DNA of 64,000 nucleotides, from assembly GCF_015706575.1 (NCBI RefSeq), contig NW_024037070.1, positions 4,211,874 to 4,275,873 on the forward strand, written 5' to 3'. The translations under genes and the position numbers were made by a program. Source of the stretch: Patiria miniata. Taxonomy: Eukaryota; Echinodermata; Asteroidea; Valvatida; Asterinidae. The notes beneath the pieces were generated by a model. That model was not told where the DNA came from. It searched no databases and worked only from the letters and a program-made list of their open reading frames with translations. Below, one piece after another: positions 12,244 to 24,600 of the stretch. Every line of letters begins with the position of its first letter. Positions within the stretch are counted from its first letter, which is position 1.

Positions 12244-12637
12244 TCATGTATTGTCTGTGTGGCCGCTTTCAGTATCGCTGTGTCTGCTGTCCTGTTTGTG
12301 AAGGCTTCTGTCACTATGTGCGCTTCGGTTGCTGCCTGTGCTCCTATCACTGTGTGCGCTATGCTGGCTGTGCTGGCTGTGCTGGCTGTGCTGGCTGTCC
12401 ACACTGCACTGTTTAGGTAGCCGCGGGGGCGAGTTCAGCTTGAACTCCGTCCCCTGGTGGCTGGTGCCGTTGATGCGGCTGGCCTGCTGGCTGGCCCGCA
12501 CCGCTTCCTTCAAGAAGTCTTTGCATTCACAGCAGACCATGTCCAGTTGCTCCTTGGGGATGTTGGTTTGCCTTTCTCGCCTCCATAGCCTGGGGGACCC
12601 CTCAGGGCTTACTGAGGGGGTGGGGGGCTCCGAGTGG
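12244..12637 (-). CDS. SPIRE: SPIRE exon 15 (last exon, CCEC zinc ligand pair and C-terminus)
   Basis: Phase 2 in (completing a serine), acceptor CCTGCAG, then [40 protein letters not shown] follows, which matches the vertebrate C-terminal CxDCKxF element and gives the last zinc-ligand pair (708/711). The tail is a run of S-Q-H and S-D-R repeats coded by a 9-bp tandem repeat at about 12360-12400, then ESGHTDNT and TGA. No AATAAA was identified just downstream. Confidence 0.93.
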
Positions 12638-15600
12638 CTGCAGGAATGGAACATAAATATCAAATTATTGTTTAATGGTTTATACAATGTTTCATTAAAA
12701 TGGAATGCCCCCGTTTTACTACCATGGGCGTCAATCATTGGGGAGACAGTGGGACATGTCCCCCCCCCCCCCCCCCACTTTTTGAAGGATGGGGGACACA
12801 ATATCAAATGCCCCCCCCCCCCCAGATTTTTGAACTCGTGTGTCTCATTTACAGGGCCATATTATGTACTGTTTAGGTAGCCGCTAAAAATAAAATTGGT
12901 TAAAGTTGTCAGAAATTGCCTCAGATCGCACCACAGAGCATCTAGAATCCAAAAGTTTTGGGCCCTTAGCGGGCCCCAAACCCCACGCTGTAAGGGCTTC
13001 GCACTTCGCACTTGCATTAGTTCTGATCAAGGTATATGTCTCCCCTCCCCCCACTTTTGAATAGCGATTGACACCCCTGACAATAATGATTACCAGCAAT
13101 TGCAAAAGAAGAAGTGAATAGCCATGACTACTGCCAAGACCCAAACTGCCGCTTGTCTCCCAAACATCAAACTGTGTGTGCAGTGGCGTCACCAGACTTT
13201 TCAGTCTGGGGGGCACAGGGGGGGGGGGGCACCAGCATTTGATGGGGGGAACTTAGGTGGATACGGATCGCCGTCCTGGGGGAGGGGTCTAAGGGGAGGT
13301 CCCCTTTGAAAATTTTCGCATACGGAGGATGGGCTAGATGCAAAATGGTGCCACATTTGATGCTAAATTCGATCTGAAGATATCTCCAGAAATTGCTATT
13401 TAACCAACTCAGATGATGGGAGTTGAATATAACAAAATATATATATTTTTTTTTACCAACCCAAATCTCAGATGGGGGGGCACTCGGGGGGGCACTAGGT
13501 TTTCCAGGGGGGGCACGTGCCCCCCCTGGCCCCCCCTTGGCGACGCCACTGTGTGTGTGTGACACTAATATGCGCGGAAATTTGTACAAAAAGCAGAAAG
13601 CTTGTTGTTTGACTTTTTATGCTCAATTTGAAGAGAACTCTTGACAAAAATGCAAACTGCTCTTAACATGACACAACTCCCCTTCTGATTTTACATTTCA
13701 AAGGCTTTAAAGAAAGAAAAAGAAAACAAAACTATAACATCCATCAAGGCAAATATAAAATCACTTTTCTTGCTAGATCCATTTTTAACTTTTGGAACCA
13801 CTCTTAACAAAATTTAAAACAGCTCATTTAATGGGGGACTGAAAATGCTGCTAGAAAATTAATAGCGGACTAAATTTGGTGCCGGAAAACTTTTCCCCTA
13901 ATTTGGACTTATATTACTACATACAAACTTTGTAAACTTTGTGAAATGTTTGATAATTTGCCAGCCTGAAAATTATAAAGTAGTTTGATTACCTTTGAAG
14001 GCGAAAGAGTAATAAGCTAACCAGGTTACCCACATGTTTATTACTCACGCCTCGCACAAGTTTCTTGAACTTTGATTTTTATGAATCAGTATGAAAAATC
14101 AGCGCTGTTTGTTGTAAACTTTCCGATCAGATAAGGGCATGAAAGAAAATGGAGGTGCATCTGATTAACTGCCATGTCGACGAACTAGTATATCATTGTG
14201 CTATCTGTGCGACTGCACTGGGGTAAACACTTTCCATGTATACATGAACTTATTTAACGAAAAGGAGTTGGTGACTTGCGCAAGCTTAACCCCAAAATAG
14301 ATTCAAATTTTTGTCAATGCACGTGCCTAAGAGGGTCAGTAGTAGGTGACACTACACTGCAACGCTGTGCAATGTTTGAACAAACTGCCTTTGAAAATTC
14401 CATTTGGATTTGGAGTGAGTTAGGACTTGACTTGATTAACATGGAACTTGGGCAGAGTGTCTTGAGACTATACTTGACCAGAGTGACTTGAGACTTGATC
14501 AGAGTGACTTGAGACTTGACTAGAGTGACTTGAGACTTGACCAGAGTGACTTGAGACTTGACCAGAGTGTATGGAGATTTGACCAGAGTGACTTGAGACA
14601 TGACCAGATAATGACTTGAGACTTGACCAGAGTGACTTGATACCTGCCCTTAGTGACATGAGACATGACCAGGTTGGCTTGAGACTTGACCAGAGTGACT
14701 TGAGACTAGACCTTCGTGACCTGAGACTTGACCAGAGTGACTTGAGACTTGACCAGAGTGACTTGAGACATGACCAGAGTGACTTGCGACTTGACCAGAT
14801 TGACTTGAGACTTGACCTTAGTGACCTGAGACTTGACCAGAGTGACTTGAGACTTGAACAGAGTGACTTGAGACTTGAACAGAGTCACCAGAGTGACTTG
14901 AGACTTGACCTTAGTGACTTGAGACTTGACCTTAGTGACTTGAGACTTGACCAGAGTGACTTGAGACTTGACCAGAGTGACTTGAGACTTGACCAGAGTG
15001 ACTTGAGACTTGACCAGAGTGACTTGAGACTTGACCAAAGTGACTTGAGACTTGACCTTGGTGACTTGAGACTCGACATGAGTGACGTGAGCCTCAACCA
15101 GAGTGACTTGAGACTTGACCAGAGTGACTTGAGACTTGTCCAGAGTGACTTGAGACTTGACCAAAGTGACTTGAGACTAATAACCTTGGTGACTTGAGAT
15201 TCGACATGAGTGACTTGAGCCTCAACCAGAGTGACAAGACTGGACGAGAGTGACTTGAGACTTGACCAGAGTGACTTGAGACTTGACCAGAGTGACTTGA
15301 GACTTGACCAGATAGTGACTTGATACTAGCCCTTAGTGACTTGAGACTTGACCAAAGTGACTTGAGACTTGACCAGAGTGACTTGAGACTTGACCAGAGT
15401 GACTTGACACGTGACCAGAGTGACTTGAGACCTGACCCCAGAGTGACTTGAGACCTGACCAGAGTGACTTGAGACTGCACTGGGGTAAACATTTTCCATG
15501 TATACATGAACTTTTTTTACGAAAAGGATTTGGTGACTTGCGCAAGCTTAACCCAAAAATAGATACAAATTTGTGTCAATGCACGTGCCAAAGAGGGGTC

Positions 15601-18600
15601 AGTAGTAGGTTACACTACACTGCAACGCTGTGCAATGTTTGTACAAACTGCCTTTGAAAACTCCATTTGGGTTTGGAGTGAGTTAAGACTTGAGTTGATT
15701 AACATGGGACTTGGGCAGAGTGTCTTGAGACATGATACTTGACCAGAGTGACTTGAGACTTGACCAGAGTGACTTGAGACTTGACCAGAGTGACTTGAGA
15801 CTTGACCATGGTGACTTGAGACTTGACCAGAGTGACTTGAGACTTGACCAGAGTGACTTGAGACTCGTCCAGAGTGACTTGAGACTTGACCAGAGTGGTT
15901 TGAGACTTAAGCCAGAGTGACTAGCTAAGACTTGACCAGAGTGACTTGAGACTTGACCAGAGTGACTTGAGACTTGACCAGAGTGGTTTGAGACTTGGGC
16001 CAGAGTGACTAGCTAAGACTTGACCAGAGTGACTTGAGACTTGACCAGAGTGACTTGAGACTTGACAAGAGTGAATTGAGACTTGACCAGAGTGACTTGA
16101 GACTTGACCAGAGTGCATGACCTGAGACCTGACCAGAGTGACTTGAGACTTGACCAGAGTGACCTGAGACTTGACCAGAGTGACTTGAGACTTGACCAGA
16201 GTGACTTGAGACTTGACCAGAGTGACTTGAGACTTGACCTGAGTAAGTTGAGACTTGACTTGAGATTTGACTTCAGTGAATATAACGTGATAGGTGTGAT
16301 CATCTCTTAGCAATGCTAGATATTTTCAATCTTTTCTTCCACAATAGGTCTTGATACATCATATTTCACAATTCACTTATGAACTTTCCACGTCCAAATT
16401 ATTTTTTTCCCCAATTTATAATCCATAATTAAAGAGTCGTGTTATCTTTCCTGATAACCATTTCACCATCGTGTTCACCCCTGAAATCTAAAAACACACA
16501 GCTGCCATTGTTGGGTTCAAGCCATGGCAAACAAACTTCCAACTTCCGCACGGACACTATTTGAATAGTTCACAGGTAATATCATGTATGGTTTAATAAG
16601 TCTGTCAATAAACTTTTGCACAACAGACGTGAAATGCGCACAAAGTTTGTTGGCTTACAACCCCTCAACCTTTTAGTAGACACAAATAATGATAACTCTC
16701 AGCTGACAGTTCAGTGACAGTTCGGTGACAGCTCGTGGCTTTTCAACCAATCCCAATTTGGTTTTTTGCCTTTCGAACCAAAGTGCGTTCCCCGTTGAAG
16801 TTTAAAAATTGCTTCATGGTGGAGAATTTGAGGGTCTTTCTGCATATAAACATGTAGACACTCACTGAACATGCTGAAGCAGTTTTACAAGAAAAGTCCA
16901 ATATTGCTTCTTTCAAGTACAGTATATACTCGACGTCTTGAATTGAATAATTTTGAGGAAAAACCGCTGAAACATCATGAACCAAACTAAATTCTTTCCT
17001 GACTGAATTAAACTGAATACAGGTTTCGAAATTAGCGGTAGCCCGCTAGCCAAATGCTCGTCAAAACGGCGGCGGGCTAGTCAAACTATTCCTTAAGTAG
17101 CCCGGCTGGTGAGTCAAAATATTATTGGGATACGGCAAAAATGAAAGGACAGGAAGAAATAAATCACTCAATTCAGAAAGAAAACCTCATCAATTTGTGT
17201 CTCGTTTTCCAATTGTTTTAAAAGGTTAAATTATTAGATCTGTTTATATTTAAAAACACTGACAAAATTGCCTCAGAATTGAGCCTGAAAATGCGCCATT
17301 TTGTATTTGAGATAAAAAAAAATGCGGGCTAGTGAAAATGCCCGCGGGCTAGTTAAGAGGTTGTTTCAGTAGCCCGGCTGGCTAGTGAACAAAAAAGTTA
17401 AGGTTGAACCCTGCTGAATGTGTCCAAAATTTAATTCAACAATACAAAAATGGTGGTCAAGGTACTCCATTATCATAACCCCTGCACGTCAGACCAATCA
17501 AACATTCCAAAGAGCCTTTCGTCTCCCTGTGGCATACACAGCTTGATGCTGCTATTTCGGTACAAAAGGCTCACTTCAAACACAACACTGTCCCTGCCTT
17601 TACAGGTACCCAGTGGTAAAGAGAAGCAATTGGGACAAAGTGTCTTGCCCAAGGACACACGCCCTCCAGGACACTACAGTCTAGACATGAACCCACAGTT
17701 TACAGAATTTGAATTCCATGCTCCAGATCAAAAGGCCACAGTACGGCACTCCACACTGGCACAGCTCTGCCCCGCGCACCACGCAATCATTCAGATTTCC
17801 CACAAAACAACACTTTGCTTGAATTTCACCTTATCCGCAACTCGTATATTGTGCACAAAGTTTAATAATAATACTGGAGTCTTATATCACACACCTATCT
17901 ACCAACAATTAGGTACTCAAGGGGCTGGAAATTATGTCTATTTTCAAAGACAGGTACCGGTAAATGAAGTTTATGAGAGATATGAGATTCATTATGTAGC
18001 ACCTTTTATAAGGGTTTACAAGGTGCTGCGGCGCATATTGCAGCCACTGCCAGAAACACCAGGGCAAACCCCTTCTCTTAGCGATAAGTGTTACTGGGTT
18101 CTTTAACGTGCATTACACACACGGCTTTACGTCCCATCTGAAGGACAAAGCAATAATGGTAAAGCGCCTTGCTGAAGAGCACAAGCACCATGTTCCCCAT
18201 CAGGATTGGAACTCACACACCACGGCACACGAGTCGAACACCATAACCATTGGACCACAGCACCCCACTATTTAAACCTAAACAGTTAAGTGCAACTAGT
18301 TCAAAATCCTGCATTAGATTTTGAGCAATGCTGTTTCTGAAATTATGACATGCAACTGATTTCACTGTACCTGACCAAGGTATCCACACATATACTTTGT
18401 GACTGTGTTCCCACCCATCTGTCCAATATACTCAAACATTTCTAACTGTGTTGGCCCCATAGAGCTATATTAAATTACTAGAGCGCTAACTTCGTGTACA
18501 AAGTAATGCATGCTGGGCGCATCCATGTTTGTGCACAAACCTATGGAGACCTAGAAATTTTGTTCGACTTTTGTACGGCTATTTGCATATCTGCGTTTGT

Positions 18601-21600
18601 ATTCCAAACCAGTGCGTTATCAAAGCCAATACGCCCAAAACCGAAACGCACGATCAGCAAATGAGCGTCATTTTGCTCTACGCAAACAGCGCAACGCGTG
18701 CGCGTATTCGCTGCAGATGCTTTTTGTCATCACGTTTTTTTGAACCGTCATGACGCGCTTAAGTTGTTTGCGTATGTTCTACTTGCGCGTTGCATGTAGA
18801 GTACACTTTCAAAATTCAATCCATCTAATTTCATTATGTTCTACAAACACGCACATGAATTAAAAATGTCTGCGCCCAGGACGGCTTCAAAGCGTCTCCG
18901 CGCGCAGAATGAGGAGTTAGCACTCTAGTAATTTAATATAGCTCTATGGTTGGCCTTGACTCTACCTTTTGTACAGTTGTGAGTTGTGTCCCCCGAATGT
19001 TGGGCTCTTCTTGGGACTCGTGGGACTCAGTGACTCGATGGGAATCTGGAGGAAGTGCCCGCGTGGCAGGTACATCTTCTTGGTGCAGATGGTACAGATC
19101 AGCCTGATTATGACCATCAGCAAGGAACAGCAATAATACAACGCTTGTCAAATATTAATCTGGCATAATTTACAGAGTTGAACATTTTTTTTTTCATTTT
19201 TTTTTCGTAAGGTAACAAATTAACAAAAACGCATACAAGAAATAATTTTACCAATCCAAAAACTTGAAGTTCAACTTTCTGAAGATTTTTCAAAGATGGA
19301 AATGAAAATAATTAACAAAAATATTATTTAAAAAAAAGGTCTAAAGAGTAACTGAATTCGGTTCTAGAGTACAAGGCCTGTATAGCTTAAAAATGTTAAT
19401 GATTAAAATCGAGATAAAAACAAATTCCGTACACCAGATACCAGCTAAAATGGCATTCTGGGTGATCTCCAAAAAAAAAGAAGTTTTAAATGGAGAAATT
19501 GACTGCAAATTGTTCAGTCCAGTGTGTACTCTCAGCACTTTTACCTTTTGCATAGCTTGCATCTACTCTTGCGCTTGAAAAGTGCAAACTTCTTTTTGCA
19601 AGAGAAACAAATCTGTGAATAAAACGCAGTCAAACTATCAGTAAATGGACGGTAACTTAGCCATAGAGTGGAGACTGACTAATGAAGTTTTGATGAAAAC
19701 TTTTGTATTATACAATGAAATCTCCATAAGTCAAACTCTGATAACTCAAATCAACTGTTAAGTCAACAAAGAATCAATTGCCTTCAGTAACAATGATATA
19801 CAACCCTGCTTAACTCAGAACTCGATCTGCTTAAGTCAAATTGTGAACCAGGGCCCAATTTCACGGCACTGCTTAACAGTTAGCAGAAAAGTTGTGCTTA
19901 GCATAGCAGAACAATTTGCTAACCTTAAGCAATATTTCACGGCGTGGACGTGTTCACGGTCGCGCGTGCATGTTACGTCACTAATTTAAGCAAATTTTTC
20001 CTCCGAAGTAAGCATGCCTTTTGCTATGCTTATGCTTATGGTCTCCATGAAATAGACGGAGGCTCTGTTAGCAAAAATTGTGTGCTTAGCAGCGCCGTGG
20101 AATTGGGCCCTGTTCCCTTGAGGTCTGATTTATCGAGATTTCATTGTACATTTGTATTATATTGCCTGCACTTTTGGTTTTACATGAACAATTTGAGGTT
20201 CAGATAAAAAAAAAATCTAAAAATGTATCTTTCTACAGAACGAATTACATTAATGATGAAGGTGACATAATCATATTTTTTTTATCTTTCTTCCTTCCCC
20301 TCCCAAAAAAAGCACATCCCCCTCACTATCACATCCAGCCATCCTAAAAAATTCAGCCAAGTTGACCTAGCTTCATTGATACTTCAACAAGAAAAAGGGG
20401 GCATAAAAAAATTAAACAGAAAGCATCGTAATGGATGATTTTTAAAAACATTAACTGAAAACATGCGTACCCGGTTCTGTGTGTTCATACAAGTTGCAAT
20501 TAATAGCAGTACCAACAATTAAAATGTGACAGACATCGCCCCCAACCCCCCAACCCCCAACTCAACATCACCCTGCCTTCTGAAAATGTTTAAAGACCCT
20601 GCACTCCGCATCAACCAAAAATCGTGATGTACAAGTTCAAGAAATTATGTTTTTCAAATAATATGCTAATCTCCTGCTTCACGGGTGGCTATAAAAGCAT
20701 CCACCTTTAGAGGGCGCCATGACACAATTAACAGACAGAAGATGAAAAATCAACTCAATTCTTGATAAAAAGGTCACCAATATTCCAACACTATAGAGAC
20801 TCCAAACTACTAGACTAAGTTGTTTGGATCAACAGAGGGCGGTATAACACAAATCATTAGATACTTTACTCAAAACCACATCAGTGGTATTCCCATAATG
20901 TCCCTGGATGGGCTAATTACTTATAGATGTGCATAAACTGTGCTATACATGTCTGCCGCTTTTCACAAACATTTTTATATTCTCAGTCATTTCAAAGCAA
21001 GAAAACCATAGATAAACTCGACCCTGATGAGCCACGTTTGCTTGGAAATACCTTGACTAAACTTTTACCTTTTCTCTGAGTACACCGTTGTGAATCTTTG
21101 GGTTGACTCTAAGATTCTCGATCTCAGCTTTGACCAGGACGCTCCTGATGTGAATTACCTCATCCACGGTCAAAGCCAGACATTCTGGTGGAATGTATCG
21201 CTCCTGTGAAATAAGACAAGAAGAATGTACATCTACTTAAGAGGTGATCGATAGCCAGGCATGTGACTAACTCCATCAGCAGGTCCTGAATAGTCAATAG
21301 ACTAGTCTAGACTTGTGATATGGATTTGTGACGGACTCGACAACAACAACAGAGAACACAATAAGCTTGAAACAAAAGCTCTAACCGACTTGTGATTGAC
21401 CTGTGCGGACTTGACATTCTGGGTTTAGTAAAAGCAGGAATGGATCCTGATTTGGCACCAAAGGAGGGTTTAAGCTGTCAATAAGGGGGTTCCGCCACCA
21501 TCTGATATTGTTTTTGCCTCTCAATATTTTCCTTTTTTGGGCGGTTCAAGAAGGGGGTTTAAACCCCTATATCCCTTGATCCACCACTGCATAGTCAGGC

Positions 21601-24600
21601 ATGCAACTGGCAATTTAGAAGGGAAAAAAACGAGGCTAATCCAAACCACACAAGATTTTGTACAGAGTTTTTCCAATTTGTAATGGCAATCATGCAAAGT
21701 AAAAAAAAATGAGTAAAACTCAGCTGATCGAAAGTTGCAAGCGTGATAGTTATTGACTGAACTTGCTTAAGAATTGACCTATCGCCGTTTGCGAGTTAGC
21801 CACGCCCCTCAGACAACCCTATAGAATTGTGTATAAGTTTTGTTAGTCTCAGATTTTGTGCATCCATTTGTATATCATGTAATTGGACAATATTTCACAA
21901 GCTGCATTGACGCAATTCTAACGCGATTTTACCGCGATAGGTCAATTTCACAGTCATACTGTTCTCTATTTCTTACCGAATGACTTGAGAGCTGTGTGAG
22001 CGTTTGGCAGATGGCTATACTGTGTCGTCTGGGACTCTCTTGTTTAGGCATCGGTTCCTCTTCTTCTTCTTCGTGCGGTTGTTCGTCGACGTCACTCTCC
22101 CTCGCGCCGTCGTCTTCTTCGTTGGTTGGCGTCACAGAAGAATCAGGTGACAACAAGGCTGGCAATCAAGTTAAGAGTGTAACCATCAGAGTACCATGAA
22201 ATATTTAAACATCTCCCTCTGTATTAAAGTTAGGAACCATCCTTTAACTACCAACATCTAGCAGTGTTCAAGAACACACACAAAATTCTTGTTACATACA
22301 GAAGGCCAAGTATAAAAAGTACTTTGTGGTTGACAAAACTGTTATGATTTTTATGTATTTCCGCTGTGTAAACCATGTTAATTTCTATTTGCTGCAATGG
22401 GATAAACCATCTGTCTATCGACCATTTTGACTTCTTGAAATTGAGTCATAACGTGAGGCCCCTTACAGATTCTTGTCATTTGATTGGTGGAACTCACATC
22501 ACGTGACATTTGTTATTGCTCCCATTCACACCGCGGCCCAAAAAGTACTATCCGTCCATGGGGAATGGGAAATACTATTGAACAGTTAGGATCATGATGC
22601 GGTATTTGTGTGCAAATGCATGCTGATGTGCGCGTTCAGCGTTGCGCGTAGCGCCTATTGTTCCAAAGAGCCAGCGCTACAGCGTTGGGTTCAAACATTT
22701 TCGTGAAGGGGTGGTTTGGAAGAGAGCAATACATTTTCCTCCAGTTTTGTATTGAAATAAAAGTTCAAATATATCAAATGACAAGGATCTATATGTCAGG
22801 TATATAAAACAAATATTGAGTGGCTTTAAATTGTGAAATGGGAGGAATATTATCGCTCGGTAAAATCTGGACTTTTCCAGTTGACTCGGCTTCGCCTCGT
22901 GAAATGGAAAAGTCCAGATTTTACCTTGCGGCAATATTCCTCCCATTCCACGCTGAGCCACTCAATATTTGTATAACACATTGCTTCTTGTCTGCTGTAA
23001 GATTTCAGAGCAAAAAAAATCTTCGCACAATATACAAAATAAAACCGTACAATTGTTTACCTGAAAGTTAAGGTTACTTGAGGAAAAGTTGAATTAAATT
23101 TAATTATTGAAAGGGATATGACCAAAATATAGAAGCGTAGAGCACCGATACAGAGTTTAGGAGGTCGCATGTTCAAATTCTGCTCCAGTGAATTTCTTTC
23201 GTCAACTTTATAAACAATTATTTTTAAAAAAATTAAGTTGGAAGTTATGAAAAGCTTACTGTCGAAGCTGGGAGCGTTGAGAGTTTCCAGTCGCCAGAAG
23301 GGCTTCAACTGATCTCTCCTAGGCTGAGGGGTCAAATCCAAGTCATCGTTCCGTGGCGTGATGGTGAGCTGGCTGGTATCTGACGAAGTCACATCATCCT
23401 GAGAATGAAAAGTAAAAAAACACACATTGAAGATAATCGCAATCTTTAAAGGAATGTACAACATTTGCTTTTGCTGCAATTTTCAGAAATAAGAGGATTT
23501 GGAGGATTAGTATGTTATCATGAGAAAATATTGTTAAACTGACTTTATTCACGTTTTGGGCTTGTAGATGCTGGAAAAAAGAAAAAGAAAACATATTCTA
23601 GGTTCATATTCTAGTCTGGTTCCCTTACCCCACTTAAGATAAAACGGAGCAATTAATACACTTTGGGGAATTGTAAGGTCAGAGAATAAGTCTAGCAGGC
23701 TTGTACCCCTTCACGGGTGTGTAATCAATTGCAAAGAAAAGTCCGAATAACTAAATATGAAAAATTAAGAACAGTTTTTGAAAAAAAGCCACTTTCTCCA
23801 ACGCTGGTCAGCCGACCAGCGTTGGAAAAATACAGTTTTTCTTGAAAATGTCAGCACAACAGGAGCCACGATTTTAAAGGATGCTTTAGACTGTCATTCC
23901 CTAACAGTTCAGTAAGGTATTACGTGATAATTTGATCATTTCGTTCTTGATGTTTGCAAATGTTGTATCTTCCCTTTAAACCTAAACCTCTCACATCCTT
24001 CAATGTCCACCAAGAGTTTTGCAAGATTCAGGATGGAAGAGACAAGTCACTATTATTCTATAAGGGGCTGGAATGAGCCTCTGCACCTTGTACGCATTTG
24101 AAGACTTCTGGAAGGTTCCTGGAAAAACGCACAAAACTGCTCTCTTTTTTGAGAAATTTCTCAAATCGCCTGCGTCAAAATTTATTTTGCTTTAGCAAAA
24201 ATTACTAACAGCAGATTTAGTAACCTGGTAAAATGTAATTGAGAACCTTTCACAAAGAAAAAAACTCCTGTATAGTTTTGTTGATATGTGTGACAAGAAG
24301 TTGGTTTTTGCCAATTCAAACTCTAAAGTGGTCAAATTTTTAACAGGAGTTTTTCTTTCAAGTGCATTCAATTTTCTTTTTTTTAAAGCAGTCATAAAAT
24401 GTCAACCTAGACATTTTATCTTCTTAGTTGAGTGGACACTTTTATAGGAGTATAAATATCCACTCAAATCTCCATTATCCACTCACTGTATCACTCAGAT
24501 TGTAATTAATCTGCCATGATATATACGGCATCTCTAAAAAGCAGTGTCGTGGGAATTTTTCCAGAAAATATATTTTTCACTGAAATCATTCATATAATTG

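Noticed and set aside
12329..12880. 183-codon plus-strand frame
   Set aside because: It is the antisense shadow of SPIRE exon 15; the repeat in it is the S-Q-H coding repeat read backwards.
14616..15197. 193-codon plus-strand frame of repeated D-L-R-L-D-Q-S, and similar frames on the minus strand
   Set aside because: Produced by the 21-bp minisatellite, whose period is seven codons. No start context, no conserved protein, and open on several frames at once.
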